Shown here: in pieces, positions 37,830 through 49,592 of the stretch | Position numbering within the stretch: position 1 is the first letter of the stretch | How the letters are laid out: each line of letters starts with the position of its first letter | Source: Austropuccinia psidii | Taxonomy: Eukaryota; Basidiomycota; Pucciniomycetes; Pucciniales; Sphaerophragmiaceae | Reading direction: 5' to 3' | DNA length: 64,000 nucleotides | NCBI GenBank assembly: GCA_023105745.1 | Contig: JALGQZ010000011.1 | Span: 33,974,594 to 34,038,593, forward strand | Translations under genes and position numbers: made by a program | Notes under the pieces: generated by a model | Databases searched by the model: none | Told to the model about the DNA's origin: nothing | The model's input: only the letters and a program-made list of their open reading frames with translations

Positions 37830-39878
37830 ATGTCATCTTCCAAGTCACATAAATCCCGTTCAGGTTCTGTTCATGACTCAGATAGTGAATCTACCATAGA
37901 ATATGTTCAAACACAATCACCATTGAGTCCCAACATTCCTCTCTCAACCCCTATCGCATCCTCAATGAATGTATCAGGTCTTAACATTGATGTGGGAAAT
38001 CCAAAGGCTCAAACTTCAAGCACTTGGTCAATCCCAAATATTTCCGTCACTCCGATTCCCCCCAATTCCACTAATACACAAATGCATGTGTCTCAGGGGC
38101 CAGAAGGCACACCTAAAATCTCATCAAGCACTAATCCCCAATCAAAATTTCCACATGAGTTCCTCCTCAATCCCAGTCAGAATCCAGCTGCTTCCCAGGA
38201 TCCCTTTGGACGAAGTAAACAGCCAACCCTCAATATCCCCTCAGGATCTCAGGCTCATGCGGTTGATGGGGGGCAACGAAAAAGACCATTGGAAAATGTA
38301 ACTTGGAGTGGTCTGTTGGAGGGAAATCCAGGATTGACTTTTCATCAAAGTAAGTCATTTTAATTTCCGAGTATAAACATTTTCACAATTTGATATGTTT
38401 GTTTAATGGGTTAGATATGGCACCTAAAGGCAAGTCGGTCCGATCTCAGGAGCCAATTGAAGACTGTGAGGATGACCAGTCTTCATTAATGTTTTGATGT
38501 GTTAACTGATGATTTGCATGGCAGGTGATGAACTTTATGCATCTTCACCTCTGGTCCATAAAGAGAAAGTCACTGGACGTCATCATCCATATGCCTCCAA
38601 ACCAAGAACGGGTCATGCCAGTACATCAAGAGAAAAAATTGTGGATGATGAGGATGAGATCATGTCTCCGACTCAAAGTGAAAGAAATGATGAACCAAGG
38701 AGGGGCAATTTCACACCGCATGAGCAAGGCACTCAATCAAATAGTGAGTTCACCACCCATCCTCAAATGGGCCTTGCCCATAGTATGCTTGAACAATCCG
38801 AGGTCAGACAGCAAAGGAGCCAGGCCCGCAAAGCTCACAATGTGGTGAAACGTGCAAGCCAGAAGGAGCAACAAAAATGGCTGAAGGCGGAACTTCCAGA
38901 GAACGTCCATGGAATGAGATCAGCAGTACACGCCCATTGCCTGTTCCTACTCAAAGTTAGGGATAAGGATTTTTCCTCACTACCAGCACCACCCAGCACA
39001 GAAGAGCGTGAAATTGCAATTCAAGTGGCTGGTCATCTCGGATATGTCCCCAAGGATGTTTTCAATGAGCCATCAACACAGGTTCAGTCTCAGGGTTTCC
39101 AAAGCTAATGCGAAAATGAGCTCCACAAGCTAGGACTAAAGCGATTCACTTGGGACTGGGAGAGCTCATGGCAACATCCGTTCAATGAGCTGATGTCTAT
39201 GGTGTTTTACCGTACATTCCGTCTTGCACTTGTCAGCACCGAGTATCATCAATACTGTTGGAACAAGGATCATAACAACTATGGGGTTGTGGCGGCTTTA
39301 ATGGAGCGATATTTCACTTATTTGAAAAGAGAATGGAAGTCTATTCAAAAGGATGCGGAGTATTTGGTAAAAAAAAGGAGAATCAAAAGCTCGCAAAGAT
39401 TAGTCAAAGGGTTAGTTACTGTATCTCTTCTTCATTGTGGACAAAGTCTGATGATGATCTACTTGATAATGTGCAGACCTGTGAGCGCCGTCGTGAATGG
39501 TGTGATACGGCTAAATTTCCCATTCTAGCATCACAATTCAATGACCCTCAAGTATGCTCAGATACTGAGGAGGTACTGGAAAATGGCCGTCAAGTTTACC
39601 GCAAAGTGGGATTACGCTGGCGCTCCCAGTTGTTTAATGAATTGGTATTGAAAATGGATAGAGACATAGAGTTTTGTAATCGGATTAAAAAAAAGGGTAA
39701 AAAAACTATTGATAGATTGCCAGAATTACAATCGACAGATGATGGTGATATTCCGGAAGGCCTATCATTTCAGGTATTTGATCAAGATTGGCTCAAGGGC
39801 TGTAGTAAGATGCAGACTATTGCCCTCAAAATACTTGACATGCCAGTTATTAGGCCGAATGGTGATGCTCTGCAATAA
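37830..39878 (+). pseudogene. Second CACTA-type gene (partner of Tnp2), frame broken
   Basis: Exon 1 37830-38349, intron 38350-38414, exon 2 38415-38465, intron 38466-38524, exon 3 from 38525; all introns GT-AG. The N-terminal half is Ser/Pro-rich. The C-terminal half is charged and ends in a region with CSDTEEVLENG and VGLRWRSQLFNEL, a pattern I associate with proteins encoded next to Tnp2 in basidiomycetes. A TAA at 39106-39108 interrupts exon 3. An A8 run near 39369-39376 is one base short of keeping the frame. It is either a damaged gene or affected by assembly errors. A DNA-binding accessory role is inferred from position only. Confidence 0.65.
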
Positions 39879-40216
39879 CTTAGTAATACAAATGTATAGC
39901 ACATTTACAAATCAAAATCTTGTGAATTATTTGTGCAGGCGTAATACAATCTGATTATTATTTCTTAAAGATGCAACAACTTGCTAAATATGTTAGAATG
40001 TAGACAATATGAATTGTAATTTATCACCGTCTCCCTTAGAAATAAGATTCTATTGCTCATTTTCATTGAGGAAATATTGAAGAAGTTCGATCCAGCTCAT
40101 GGTGTTCATAATTGTGGACCTGTGCCAGGGTCAACAGGAGTTATCAGCTTTGTCAAACACAAATTATATAATATCAGTATGGCTCACGCAGTTAATGATT
40201 TTTTCTTTTCTTGGAC
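39879..40216. other. Short intergenic region between convergent genes
   Basis: 338 bp between the 3' end of the second CACTA gene and the stop of the SNF2 gene. No gene seen. It presumably holds both 3' untranslated ends. Confidence 0.5.
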
Positions 40217-42616
40217 CTATTGGTGATTGGAATATGGCCTTCCCATAAGGAAGGATTTCAGATTAGTAATACAATCAAGATGAAAGATGAGCTCGAAAGG
40301 TACCTTCCGCATGTTGACCTCAACTGAATGAGGAGTGATATAGTGGATGACCTGTACAGGTCGTTGTTGGCCAATACAATGTAGTCGATCAACAGCCTGA
40401 GCCTCAATGGCTGGGTTCCAATTGGGCTCCTGGAAATGTGGATGTCAGGGGCCGCAAATCAGGGCAGAATTTTGGGGGTCCCCTCACCATTAAATAGACT
40501 ATATTAGCACAAGTTATATTGAGGCCAGTTCCAGCCGCGGCAATGGATGCAATGGGTACTTCACATTCAGGATTATTGAAGAAATTGTCAAGCGCCTTCT
40601 CCTGCGCTTGTGGTGTAATTGTTCCATCAATTCGTGATGAAAGGATAGAGTGATGGGCAAGTGCAATACCAATTCTAGAATAAAAAAAGTCAGATCGATT
40701 CAATTGGTTATGAATTTATATTACAATTAACTCACAAATCAAGAAATTGGGTCCATTGGGTATAAACCACCGATTTGGTTGGACCACACTTTGATTGTTT
40801 GTTCTTCATTAAGCTTTGTAGGAGGTGTGCAATTTTACTACTCATCATGCATGTTTCCACATCCACAATAGTTTGTGTGATTCTTGGGGAGTTATCCTGA
40901 GTGCTCCTGCCCTCGGCGTCTTCCAAATCTGCCTCCCCAATTGTGTTAAGCATGATGTGATGGTTACAACATATTCGCAGCTTATTAATATATCTGAAAA
41001 ACTCTCCTGGTCCTTTGCTTTTGGATGATAGGAATTCTTCGTATAATGTGGAATATTCTTGCTGCATGGTCGGGTTGAGTGGGAGCAGCTCATAATGATG
41101 GCTAATAGTGGGGAGGGATTCGAGATGTGTGGTTTTGGTGCGGCGCAAACTTAAATGCCGCAATGCCAAATGCAAGATATCATTGCAACCTTTGGAAAGA
41201 CTACTCAGGATGAATGGTGACCAGTTATCTTGATCAGCGCTCTGGGGTTGAGTGATGAATGATATTATGCCCAAAAGGTCATAAATGGTGTTGTGAATAG
41301 GTGTGCCCGTTAAGCATATTCGGCGGGATGAAAGGAGGCTATTAATGGCACGGTGAGTGGCAGTGTATTGAGACCGAATATAGCTATAAGATGGGGCAAG
41401 GGTTATTGGATATAAAAGGTAATTTGAATCATTTAAGCTCAGCCACTCACTGTGCTTCATCCAAAATTATACGATGCCAATTGATTTGAAAAATGAATGA
41501 TGTAGAGGTATTGGTTTGCTTAAATTCTTGGGTGATGGTATTGTAAGAGGTGATGATGATATCATATTTTAAGATGTCGGCCTCGGATAATGAGTAACGA
41601 GTGGGACCATGGTAGATTTTGGCATGCAGCGCTCCAGCCTGAGCATGCTTGGATATTTCAGATTGCCAGTTGGTAATTAAGCGACGGGGGGCAGATGATC
41701 ATGGTGGGCGTGGAGCAATGGGGGTTTGCAATCATCTGCTCCTTGGAGGTACCAATTAGAGCAATGGCCTGAATGGTTTTACCTAATCCCATATCATCCG
41801 CGAGCAGTCCTCCAAGAGGGGTATTGGTCGAAAGGGATTCAAATGAGCTAACGACCTTGTTTGTAATGATATGCCTTGCATTAAAAGTGGATCCTGGGGG
41901 TGAGGTGGCCCAAAGGTTACAGGCTGATTGGCCATTGGGGACTTCTCGATCCCAGAGAAAAGCTAGTCCGGTCTTTTGATGAGGGAGGAGGGGGGTTTGA
42001 ATAATGGCATGGGGCGGGGTCATCATGGGGAGGTCTGATCCACTGGGTAATTGTATCATTTTTTGCTTGGAAATCAATGATGAAACAGCAGGATATGAAG
42101 CAGGCGTCGAGTTTGAATCGGGAAATGTCGGAGTAAAGAGTTGAAATTGACTATGAGTATTACAGTCATATTCTTTGGGCATTTTAAGCTTGAAATCTTG
42201 TGTTCGAAAGCTTTCCATTATGAATAGAATGTTTGGATACCATGTGAAGAACATCAATGCTGATTGGGTTTTTGAGATGAGGAGGGATCATTTGCATCAG
42301 TCATAAATACTCCCTCAACAAATAATATTTGAGTAGGATTGGATTGGCAATTGTCAATCCATGCCCCACCAGGACCACAGTGCATGAACGTTTTTGGTGC
42401 CCCAAGGAATGGTATCAATGTTTGGGAAAGGGTTCCTGGGAGAGATCCAATAGCACGCTGGTGATTGGGGAGATATATGAATATGTTGTGTTGATTGTGC
42501 CATAGGATAATCCAAGAACCTAAGTGGGAATTCTCAGGCTTTAAGGTTATATCACTATTTATTTGAATACGAACATTAATCATCCCAATGCAAAGTGGTT
42601 GTGAAGGGGTTGACAT
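40217..42616 (-). pseudogene. SNF2-family DNA-dependent ATPase (Rad5/Rad16-like), one frame break
   Basis: Starts with ATG at 42616 and ends with TAG at 40217-40219. Motif I reads DDMGLGKT (near 41795). DEAH is split by an intron (41450-41384), followed by RICLTGTPIHN (near 41310). Further introns lie at 40735-40675 and 40487-40430. The helicase C half has SIAAAGTGLNI and the motif VI form QAVDRLHCIGQQRPV (near 40395). One frame change occurs at a C6 run (about 41686-41691) between motifs I and II. The join of the first about 115 residues to the rest near 42255 is unresolved. As a family these proteins remodel chromatin or act in DNA repair. It is transcribed toward the transposase side. Confidence 0.78.
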
Positions 42617-43921
42617 GATGGCTATTTTAAATTATTTGGGGACAGTTGGGAATTTTATGATTGGGAATGGTTAGCTAAAGGGAATGAAGAGGAATAAGCG
42701 CAGGTGGGGAACTTATATGAGAGGCAGCAATGGGCTCAAAGGGGGATGGCCTGTGGTTATGTGCATGGTTGTTAGGAAGATGGGCCTCTTGGGCTCATAT
42801 TTTTCATATCCGATTGGGGGCATATATCAAGGCAAGGTGGCAAGAATGTGGGTGCACCGAGATGACTGCAGGAGACGCATCAAGTTAGGCAACATTTTGT
42901 TGACCAAGGTTGACATTAGCATATGCAAAATTGGGTGTGTTGTAGAAACTTATTGTGAAGGGGAATATTAGAGGCATGCGGCCATGTTCGCTGGTGTGAC
43001 AGCAAACAATGAGTGTATCTTCCCCAGGTTAATTGTCGGACAGGGACCGAGCGGGCAATGTTGACAGCTTCAAAGAGCAATCTCATTGTGGGGATGTTTG
43101 TGTGTGGGCGGGTGAGATATGGTCGGTGGCACGCCACCGAACATGAGCTTGGTTTGGCCTGAAGTTTTTTGCTGACTGATGATGCGCACTGGGATTCCAG
43201 GGGGGAATGTGTGGCATGATCCAAGGGGGCGCCGGCCTTGAGCCGTGATCCACATATACATTCACCCCAATTGCGTTTGAGGCGGGTACTAAACCACCGA
43301 GATTGGCATCAGGGTCTTTGCCTCACGCATGTACAAAAGTCCGGTGAAGGAGGCCACCCGCCCAAGGGATTTTTGGGCTGCAAGCCAGGTGGCGCAACTT
43401 GCGCGGGGCGCTTGAAAACGTTCAGAAAATGACCCAGAGTGGGAGATCCCCACACAATCATAGGCCGGGATTATTCTAATGCGGATGAGGCTGAAGCAAA
43501 TCCACACTGATTGGTCTCAGGTTTCCACGCGCAGCGGGTGAGCGTCTGCAGTCAAGCTGACCACCCAACCAAGAAAATAGCCGGTCGGAAGACTGGAAGT
43601 AAAATGTCTTCCAGGCGTGTGAAAGCTGCCTGTGTATGACCCGTCGGGTGGTGCATATGAGAAAGCGTGTGGCTGCCCGCCAATGAGCACGCGCGGCCAT
43701 TCAAAGTTTTCCCCAATATCACCCACTTAGATTAACTTGGATTACACGCGCATCTGTGCCGTAGTTAGGCAGAGCTGTCCAACAAGGTGCATCAAAGGGA
43801 TGCAGCTGAGATATATGACTCGATGGCTTGACGTGATTGCATGTTAAATAGTTGAACAGCTTTTGCTCTGCCCCGCAGCATACATTTAAAAAGGTGTACT
43901 GCGTACTCAGTTGCAGCATTC
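42617..43921. other. Non-coding cargo region with palindrome
   Basis: No supportable gene. Overlapping short ORFs here lack family features. It holds the perfect palindrome TCGGTGGC-AC-GCCACCGA at 43123-43140, related to palindromes elsewhere in the element. It is less AT-rich than the retroelement regions. Confidence 0.5.
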
Positions 43922-44116
43922 GCTGCGACTGAGCTTCAATTTTGCCCACATGCCTGGGAGCTGAGCCTTTGTCGGGTGCTGCAACTGCTGCGACTGAGCC
44001 ACAATTTTGACCACACGCGTTGAAGCTGAGCCTTTGTCGGGTGCTGCAGCTGCTGCGACTGAGCTTCAATTTTGCCCACATGCGTCGAAGCTGAGCCTTT
44101 GTCAGGTGCTGCAGCT
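43922..44116 (+). repeat. 65-bp tandem repeat, three copies
   Basis: Three consecutive 65-bp units starting GCTGCGACTGAGC (43922, 43987, 44052), each containing AAGCTGAGCCTTTGTC or a close variant. The array sits just upstream of the TATA box at 44153, so it may be an upstream regulatory repeat for the gene at 44586. Confidence 0.85.
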
Positions 44117-44152
44117 GCTGGGACAGCTGAGATCGTCTCAGCTTCACCATGG

Positions 44153-44159
44153 TATAAAA
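44153..44159 (+). promoter_or_regulatory. TATA box for the Zn2Cys6-type gene
   Basis: TATAAAA followed by a pyrimidine-rich leader, 427 bp upstream of the ATG at 44586. A 5' UTR intron fits at 44515-44585 (GTACGT...TTTTTAG, with a CTAAC branch-like site), directly ending at the start codon. Confidence 0.6.
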
Positions 44160-44585
44160 GACAATCTTCACACGACAAGCCATTCACTTTCTTTCTCACC
44201 CGCTCCACTGCGCTCCACTTCACCCGCTGTTCTACTTTTTGTGCGTATTACCCTTGGTCTTCCTGCCTTTCTGCTCTTTTCTTTCGCACTCCACTAACCA
44301 CTATTCTATCCTTCTGCTTTGTTTTTATCCCGCTTATACTTCCAGAACTGCCATCTATCTACTTCGTGCGTTCCATCCTTCAATCAAAGTTTTGTCCAAA
44401 TTATGTTCCGATATTAATATTTTTCTTTCTTCACGACTCTCTTCTAGACTTTTAAAACCTTCCAACTAGAGGGCGTTTTCTTATTAAATTCCGTTTTAAA
44501 TTTTTTGATTCATTGTACGTCTTCTTCTTCTTTCTTGTTTTTTTATTTTCTATTAAGTTACTAACCACAATTGTTTTGTTTTTAG

Positions 44586-45928
44586 ATGTCGTGCACTTTA
44601 TGCACCAAGCGGGGTATCCCCTGCATCCGCTCTTCAACAACGAGCAATGCTTGTGATGCTTGCCGACAAGCACACAAGAAATGCTCGTTCGTTGTCCGAC
44701 CCTTCCGATCACGCGGCCAGAGGAGTTCCCGCCCAAGACGCCCTCGCAAGGACTCCTTTGTGGTCGACGATGATGAAACCATATCCGAGCGCGAATGGAC
44801 ACCGGGACCCCAAACAGGCCAACGGGAACGATTCCGGACGATTAGCCCTGTCCACTCCCCCTCCTAGGCCACCATCTGATGGTCACTTCACTCCTCGACC
44901 GGAGCGAAGTGATTATCCGGCCAATGAAGGATGGCGATGGCGAGAGGACATTCGAGCTTGGGCCGATCGTCACCATGTCTTGTCACCGATGGGATTCAAA
45001 TGCCAAAGTAAGTTTTATTTCTCCTCCTTATCTCATTTCTCTTCACGCAATGATACTGACTTTTGTCCATTACTCATAGAACAAAACGCACCGAATCCCC
45101 CCCGACAAGACTCTCCAGTTCCTAGTTTGCCTCGCGAGCAAACCCCGCGGCAACCCACTCCAGGCCCAAGTGGCACCCGATGGTCAGAGGAATTATTCCG
45201 CGGTAAGCAGCCAACTTTCCCTTTTCTCATTTCAACTTTCGCATAAAGATAACTGACTTTTACTCCTTTTGTAGAACCCTCCCAGCACAATGAGCAACCT
45301 ATTCCTGGCCCGAGTCCATCCTCCGAACCACCTGAGGACTTTCCGACTCGTGAGCCAGAACCTGAGGTGGCTCCTCCGCAATCCACGGAGGAATTTTTTG
45401 GTAAGTCCCTATTTCACTTTTTTAACTCTCCTCAACTTTTCCTCCCCCCTCCTTTGACTGTCTCCAGCACGTCCCGGTACTCCCCACTCGATAATTGTCA
45501 TTGACGATACGCCGGTTGGATCCCCCCCTCCCCCTCCCCCGACTCCGCAACCTTCCGCTCCTGTTTCCCTCCCCTCCACTCCTACCCCGGTTCCTTCCCC
45601 CGATATCCCTCCCATTGCCGCCGCAAACCCAACCGCCTCCTCCCCCCCGGTGCCAAGCTCCTCTCATTCCTACGATGACGCTCTCCAGGAATTCACCGAC
45701 TTACAACCCACGTTGATGATTCCTCGAGCCATCGTCCACCAATCAATCAACCAAATCTTGTTGGAGCATCGTCGGTTGCTCCACATGATTCCTTTCATGG
45801 ATGCAACTCATCGAAATGAGATGCACCGGGAATTCCGGGAGGAACTAAACTCCCTCCTTGGCCAGGCACTGGAGGCGTATCCAAAGGAGGACATCACTGG
45901 GATAGTCTCCAAATTCTCAGAAAAATAA
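44586..45928 (+). CDS. Zn2Cys6-type cysteine cluster, proline-rich protein (four exons, one frame break)
   Basis: From the ATG the first 35 residues contain C3-x2-C6-x6-C13-x9-C23-x2-C26-x6-C33, fitting the fungal Zn(II)2Cys6 DNA-binding cluster. Exons: 44586-45007, 45080-45202, 45275-45400, 45468-45928; introns GT-AG of 67-72 nt, all phase 1. The middle is very rich in Pro and acidic residues. The C-terminal about 90 residues look helical (HQSINQILLEHRRLLHMI). The frame shifts by one base at a C5 run near 44856-44862, so exon 1 as written stops early. It is possibly a DNA-binding regulator of the transposon or its cargo. No specific homologue was recognised. Confidence 0.62.
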
Positions 45929-46083
45929 AAAATTAAAAAAAAGAATCATTATTTGCTCTTTTTATTTTTTGTAATACTTTCTTTCAAATAAATTTTTTGT
46001 ATTCAATTATTGTTATTTTCCATTTCTCTTACTTTCTTTCTTCACGATAAATTATATTTTTTCTTCAATGGTTCAAATCTCCT

Positions 46084-46766
46084 ATTTTGTGAGAATTATT
46101 TTTATAAGTGCCCCACCAAAGGTTTGAGATAGTATTTGTTTGTGAGAAAATCTTTTGCCAAAAATGTGCCAATAGTCACCATTCCTGCCTCCTATATTTT
46201 CTTCCTCCATTGTTTAGAGCCATATCCAATCTTAACTGTAAAAAAGCGGGAGGTTCCGGCATGTGAGCAATCCACTCCAGATTCATGAGACATTGCCGTT
46301 CCTATGGTCACACCACACGCTATTAATCTTAGTCATGTATTGAATTGTTTAAATTGTCGGGAACCTTCACAAGCGTAAGGATTGGCGTGTGAACTTTCGG
46401 AAGCCTCCACAGGCGTAAGGATTTTTGATTTTTGTCGGAACCTTCACAAGCATAAGGATTAGCGTGTGAACTGTCGGAAGCCTCCACAGGCGTAAGGATT
46501 TTTTAATCTTTGTCGGAACCTGCACAAGCATCAGGATTTGTGTGTCAATTGTCGGAAGCCTGCACAGGCGTAAGGAATTTTGAGCATTGTCGGAACCTGC
46601 ACAAGCGTAAGGATTTGCATGTGAATCGTCGGAAGCCTGCCCGGGCGTGAGGATTTCTTTGAATTGTCGGGAACCTGCACAAGCGTAAGCATTCGCATGT
46701 GAAGCATCGTGATCCTGGACAAGAGCCACAAACCAGCACATATGTACGATGGCATGCCACCGTACA
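46084..46766 (+). repeat. About 680-bp direct repeat (left copy), minisatellite plus terminal palindrome
   Basis: Matches 55513-56188 along its length. From about 46357 to 46700 it holds a degenerate minisatellite with units of about 37-45 bp sharing GCGTAAGGAT and TGTCGGAA. It ends in the near-perfect palindrome TGTACGATGGC-AT-GCCACCGTACA (46743-46766). ORFs read through the minisatellite are not genes. Confidence 0.85.
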
Positions 46767-47644
46767 CAATCCATTTCACTTTTTTTTCATTGACTTAGTT
46801 TGACAATTAAATCCATTGCAATACTCAGCCAGCACCCCTTTTTTCCTCTGCCTCACACAGGCATTTACCTTATCAGTCGCAGCACCCACAAAAGTCTCAG
46901 CATCAAAAAAAATCAAATTTCCCTACCCTTCAAATATTCAGAATCAAACTTCCCCACCCTTCGAATATTAATTTCCGAATATTCGAAAATTCGAATTTTT
47001 TTTTCACATATTTGAAATGAATATTATTCAAAAATTTGAATTTTTTTTTTGAATATTTGAAAATTGGCATGAATTACTTTAAAAAATAATTTATTGACAT
47101 ACAGAACTCTCCAATTATTAATGACTTTATCACATAATTCCTCTTCAAAATATCTACATTAATAATTGTTTAAAAAATTCTTAATTGGAAAGTCAGAAAT
47201 CATTTGTATAATAGAAATATTTTCCTGATTTATTATGCTTTTTAATCATTTATTATATTAATAATTTAAATATTAATATGAAGGCATTACTATTTCTAAT
47301 AGTTTAATACTTCTTAATTACATTTGAATTAATAATTAATTTTTAAAATATATGAATCTTTAATTTAGCTTTCTATCTCCCTTATATATACCTACCAGAA
47401 GATCTCTGTAATCCCAATTTTTTTAACTGTAAGTTGAAAAATTTCAATTTGAGGAATTTTTGTTGGAAGTGTGTGCTAAAAATATTCTGAATAGAGAGAA
47501 AAATGCCTGAAATCTTTTGAATCTATGGTATAAAGTTATTCATTACCTTATGGAAGTTGAACTCAGAAGTTATTTTTTCTTAATGCTATTTGTCACAACT
47601 AGTCATATGATACATTTCATTGATTTGGATTAAAAGTATGAAAT
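46767..47644. other. AT-rich region with TTCGAA-type repeats
   Basis: No gene. It contains clustered TTCGAA and TTTGAAT words (about 46930-47070). Similar words occur near 55440-55500, next to the other copy of the 680-bp repeat. Confidence 0.5.
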
Positions 47645-48799
47645 TTATTTGGAGGAAGAAGAAAATCTACTTACAATTGAAGAATGATCATCTGCACTAA
47701 AATTGGATATTTTTCCTTCTGCTAAATTTTTGAAAATATTATATGCTTTTTTAGAAATTTGTAAAGACATAGATAATCTTGTAAAACAATTATTTTGACC
47801 ACCTTCTGGATAAAGAGTAAAATGATGGGTGCTTTTGGCTTTCCACACCATTTGTACAATTCCTGGTTCTTTACCAGTTAAATTAATATTAAACCTATAA
47901 TCAGGAAAAACAAAAAATTCATTAAAAAAGTCATAATTTTCAAAAATTAAACTACCATCAGATTTAGAAATAGGAATAGAAAGAAAATAAGCATATTCTG
48001 AACAATCAGTTTTATCACAATGAGGAAAATTGGAAAAACTATCAATAGTAAAGGTTAATTGATTTGCAAAAGAAGTAGAATTAAAATCAGCAAGATCTAA
48101 AATCTCAAAACCAGGAATATTATATTCTTCCATCTTACTAGAATTATGTTGAAATATTATAGAAGTAAATTTTTGATAAAGATTTTTCAGAATATTTTGA
48201 ATTTTGCTAAGTTCTGAAGTTAAACTATTATATAATTGGAGATTATTAGAAATAGCACTAGAATTGATATATCTACCAATAGTAGAATCTCCAAGCCTGG
48301 GTGGTCTCCATCCAATAGCATACATAGTACCACTAATTTTATTTCCAGTTTCTTGTTGTTTATTCAAAAAAAAATTATATTTATATAAAAAAGTACTTAA
48401 AAAATTAATTTCTGATTTTTCAATATCTTTTAAATTTTTGAAAGGAATAAATTGAACTATTGCAAATGATTTAAAATAAGTATCAGGAATTGTTTGATCA
48501 TTTAAAATAGTAAATCCAAAATCTAAAGAGAAATAATTTTCTTTAATATAATTTCTATAACTAGGAGTTTTGGTTAGAAAAATAGGTCTAAGAAATTTTC
48601 TATTGTTATCATTTGTTGGAATTGGATTGAAAAAATTTTCATTAGATAAATTGCAAGTTCTAATATAAGGCTTAGCTAAATCACATCCAAGGATTTTAGA
48701 TTGTTTTTGACGGGTATGTTGATGGGATCTTTGATTATTAGAAATTATTTGTTTTCTATTATGGATTCTAGATGACTTTTGTTTTAATTTTCTAGGCAT
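47645..48799 (-). CDS. Tet-like 2OG-Fe(II) oxygenase domain protein
   Basis: Intact single-exon frame of 384 aa, ATG at 48799. Landmarks of the rust Tet-like family appear in order: GTMYAIGWRPPRLGDSTIGRY (about 158-178), the metal-binding HxD as PHCDKTD (H260, D262), FVFPDYRFNINLTG, GIVQMVWKA, a distal His in THHFTLYP (H325 or H326), and the 2-oxoglutarate-binding Arg in TRLSMSLQ (R341). The basic N terminus (KLKQKSSRIHNRKQ) could be a nuclear signal. The TET/JBP branch oxidises methylated bases. Substrate here is unproven, and some family members may act on RNA or protein. Codon use is much more AT-rich than the neighbouring cargo genes. Confidence 0.82.
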   Translation of the reverse strand: MPRKLKQKSSRIHNRKQIISNNQRSHQHTRQKQSKILGCDLAKPYIRTCNLSNENFFNPIPTNDNNRKFLRPIFLTKTPSYRNYIKENYFSLDFGFTILNDQTIPDTYFKSFAIVQFIPFKNLKDIEKSEINFLSTFLYKYNFFLNKQQETGNKISGTMYAIGWRPPRLGDSTIGRYINSSAISNNLQLYNSLTSELSKIQNILKNLYQKFTSIIFQHNSSKMEEYNIPGFEILDLADFNSTSFANQLTFTIDSFSNFPHCDKTDCSEYAYFLSIPISKSDGSLIFENYDFFNEFFVFPDYRFNINLTGKEPGIVQMVWKAKSTHHFTLYPEGGQNNCFTRLSMSLQISKKAYNIFKNLAEGKISNFSADDHSSIVSRFSSSSK

Positions 48800-49400
48800 A
48801 GTAGAGATTTGAAATGAAAAATATAAGAATTGAATTTGTTTAAAAAAAACTTTTTAAAGTTGAAGAAAAATAATAATTTTTTTAAAAAAACTGAATAACG
48901 TTAGCCTCATTATAAAATGAGTTTAGCCACTCTTTGACTTACTCCCATACAAACAGTTGTTTTTTAAAAAAATATTTAATTAATTTAAAATATTGAAAAA
49001 AAAAATAACCAATTAATTAAGAATCTTTAAAGAAAAAGAGTAACTATCGTTACCCTCTTTTTGGATAAAAAAAAAGAGTAACCATTGTTACGATTTTTTT
49101 GGATAAAAAAAAAGAGTAACTATTGTTACACTTTATTTGGATAAAAAAATATTTTTAATATGAAATGAGAAATATAAAAATTTGATTTGTGTTAAAAAAA
49201 AGTTTTTAAAATTAAAAAAATAATAATTTTTTAAAAAAAACTGAATAACGTTAGCCTCATTATTACATGAGTTTAGCCATTCTTTGACTTACTCCCATAC
49301 AAACAGTTTTTTTTAAAAAAATATATTTAATTAATTCAAAAAAATCAAAAAAAAAATCAACAATAATTTAACTAAGAATTATAAAAAAAGAAAAAATAAT
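48800..49400. repeat. Tandem duplications upstream of the Tet-like gene
   Basis: A segment of about 190 bp ending in CTGAATAACGTTAGCCTCAT... occurs at about 48805-48990 and again 350 bp later (about 49155-49345). Between them are three units of about 39 bp with AAAGAGTAACTATYGTTAC and TTGGATAAAAAA (about 49036-49147). This is the 5' flank of the Tet-like gene and may contain its promoter. Nothing else is seen. Confidence 0.75.
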
Positions 49401-49592
49401 TTGTTTTTTTTTTGGGAGATTGCGAGAAAAAGACCAAAAAAAAAAATCAAATTGGTTTTTTTTAATATTGTTGTCATACAACAATACAGACCTCCCAATA
49501 ATCCTGCCACTGCCAAAAAGAGAAGTGGCGGGTCATACAGCTCCAATAACCTGCTGTATAGCCAAACCAAGGGTCCCAGGCTGTTTGGGACC

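Noticed and set aside
42684..43726. Overlapping 60-100 aa ORFs between the SNF2 and Zn2Cys6-type genes
   Set aside because: Both-strand overlaps, no domain, no splice-supported extension.
46367..46779. ORFs of 74-135 aa rich in repeated YACAG/LRLCRF phrases
   Set aside because: Minisatellite translation, mirrored by the same artefact at 55792-56189.
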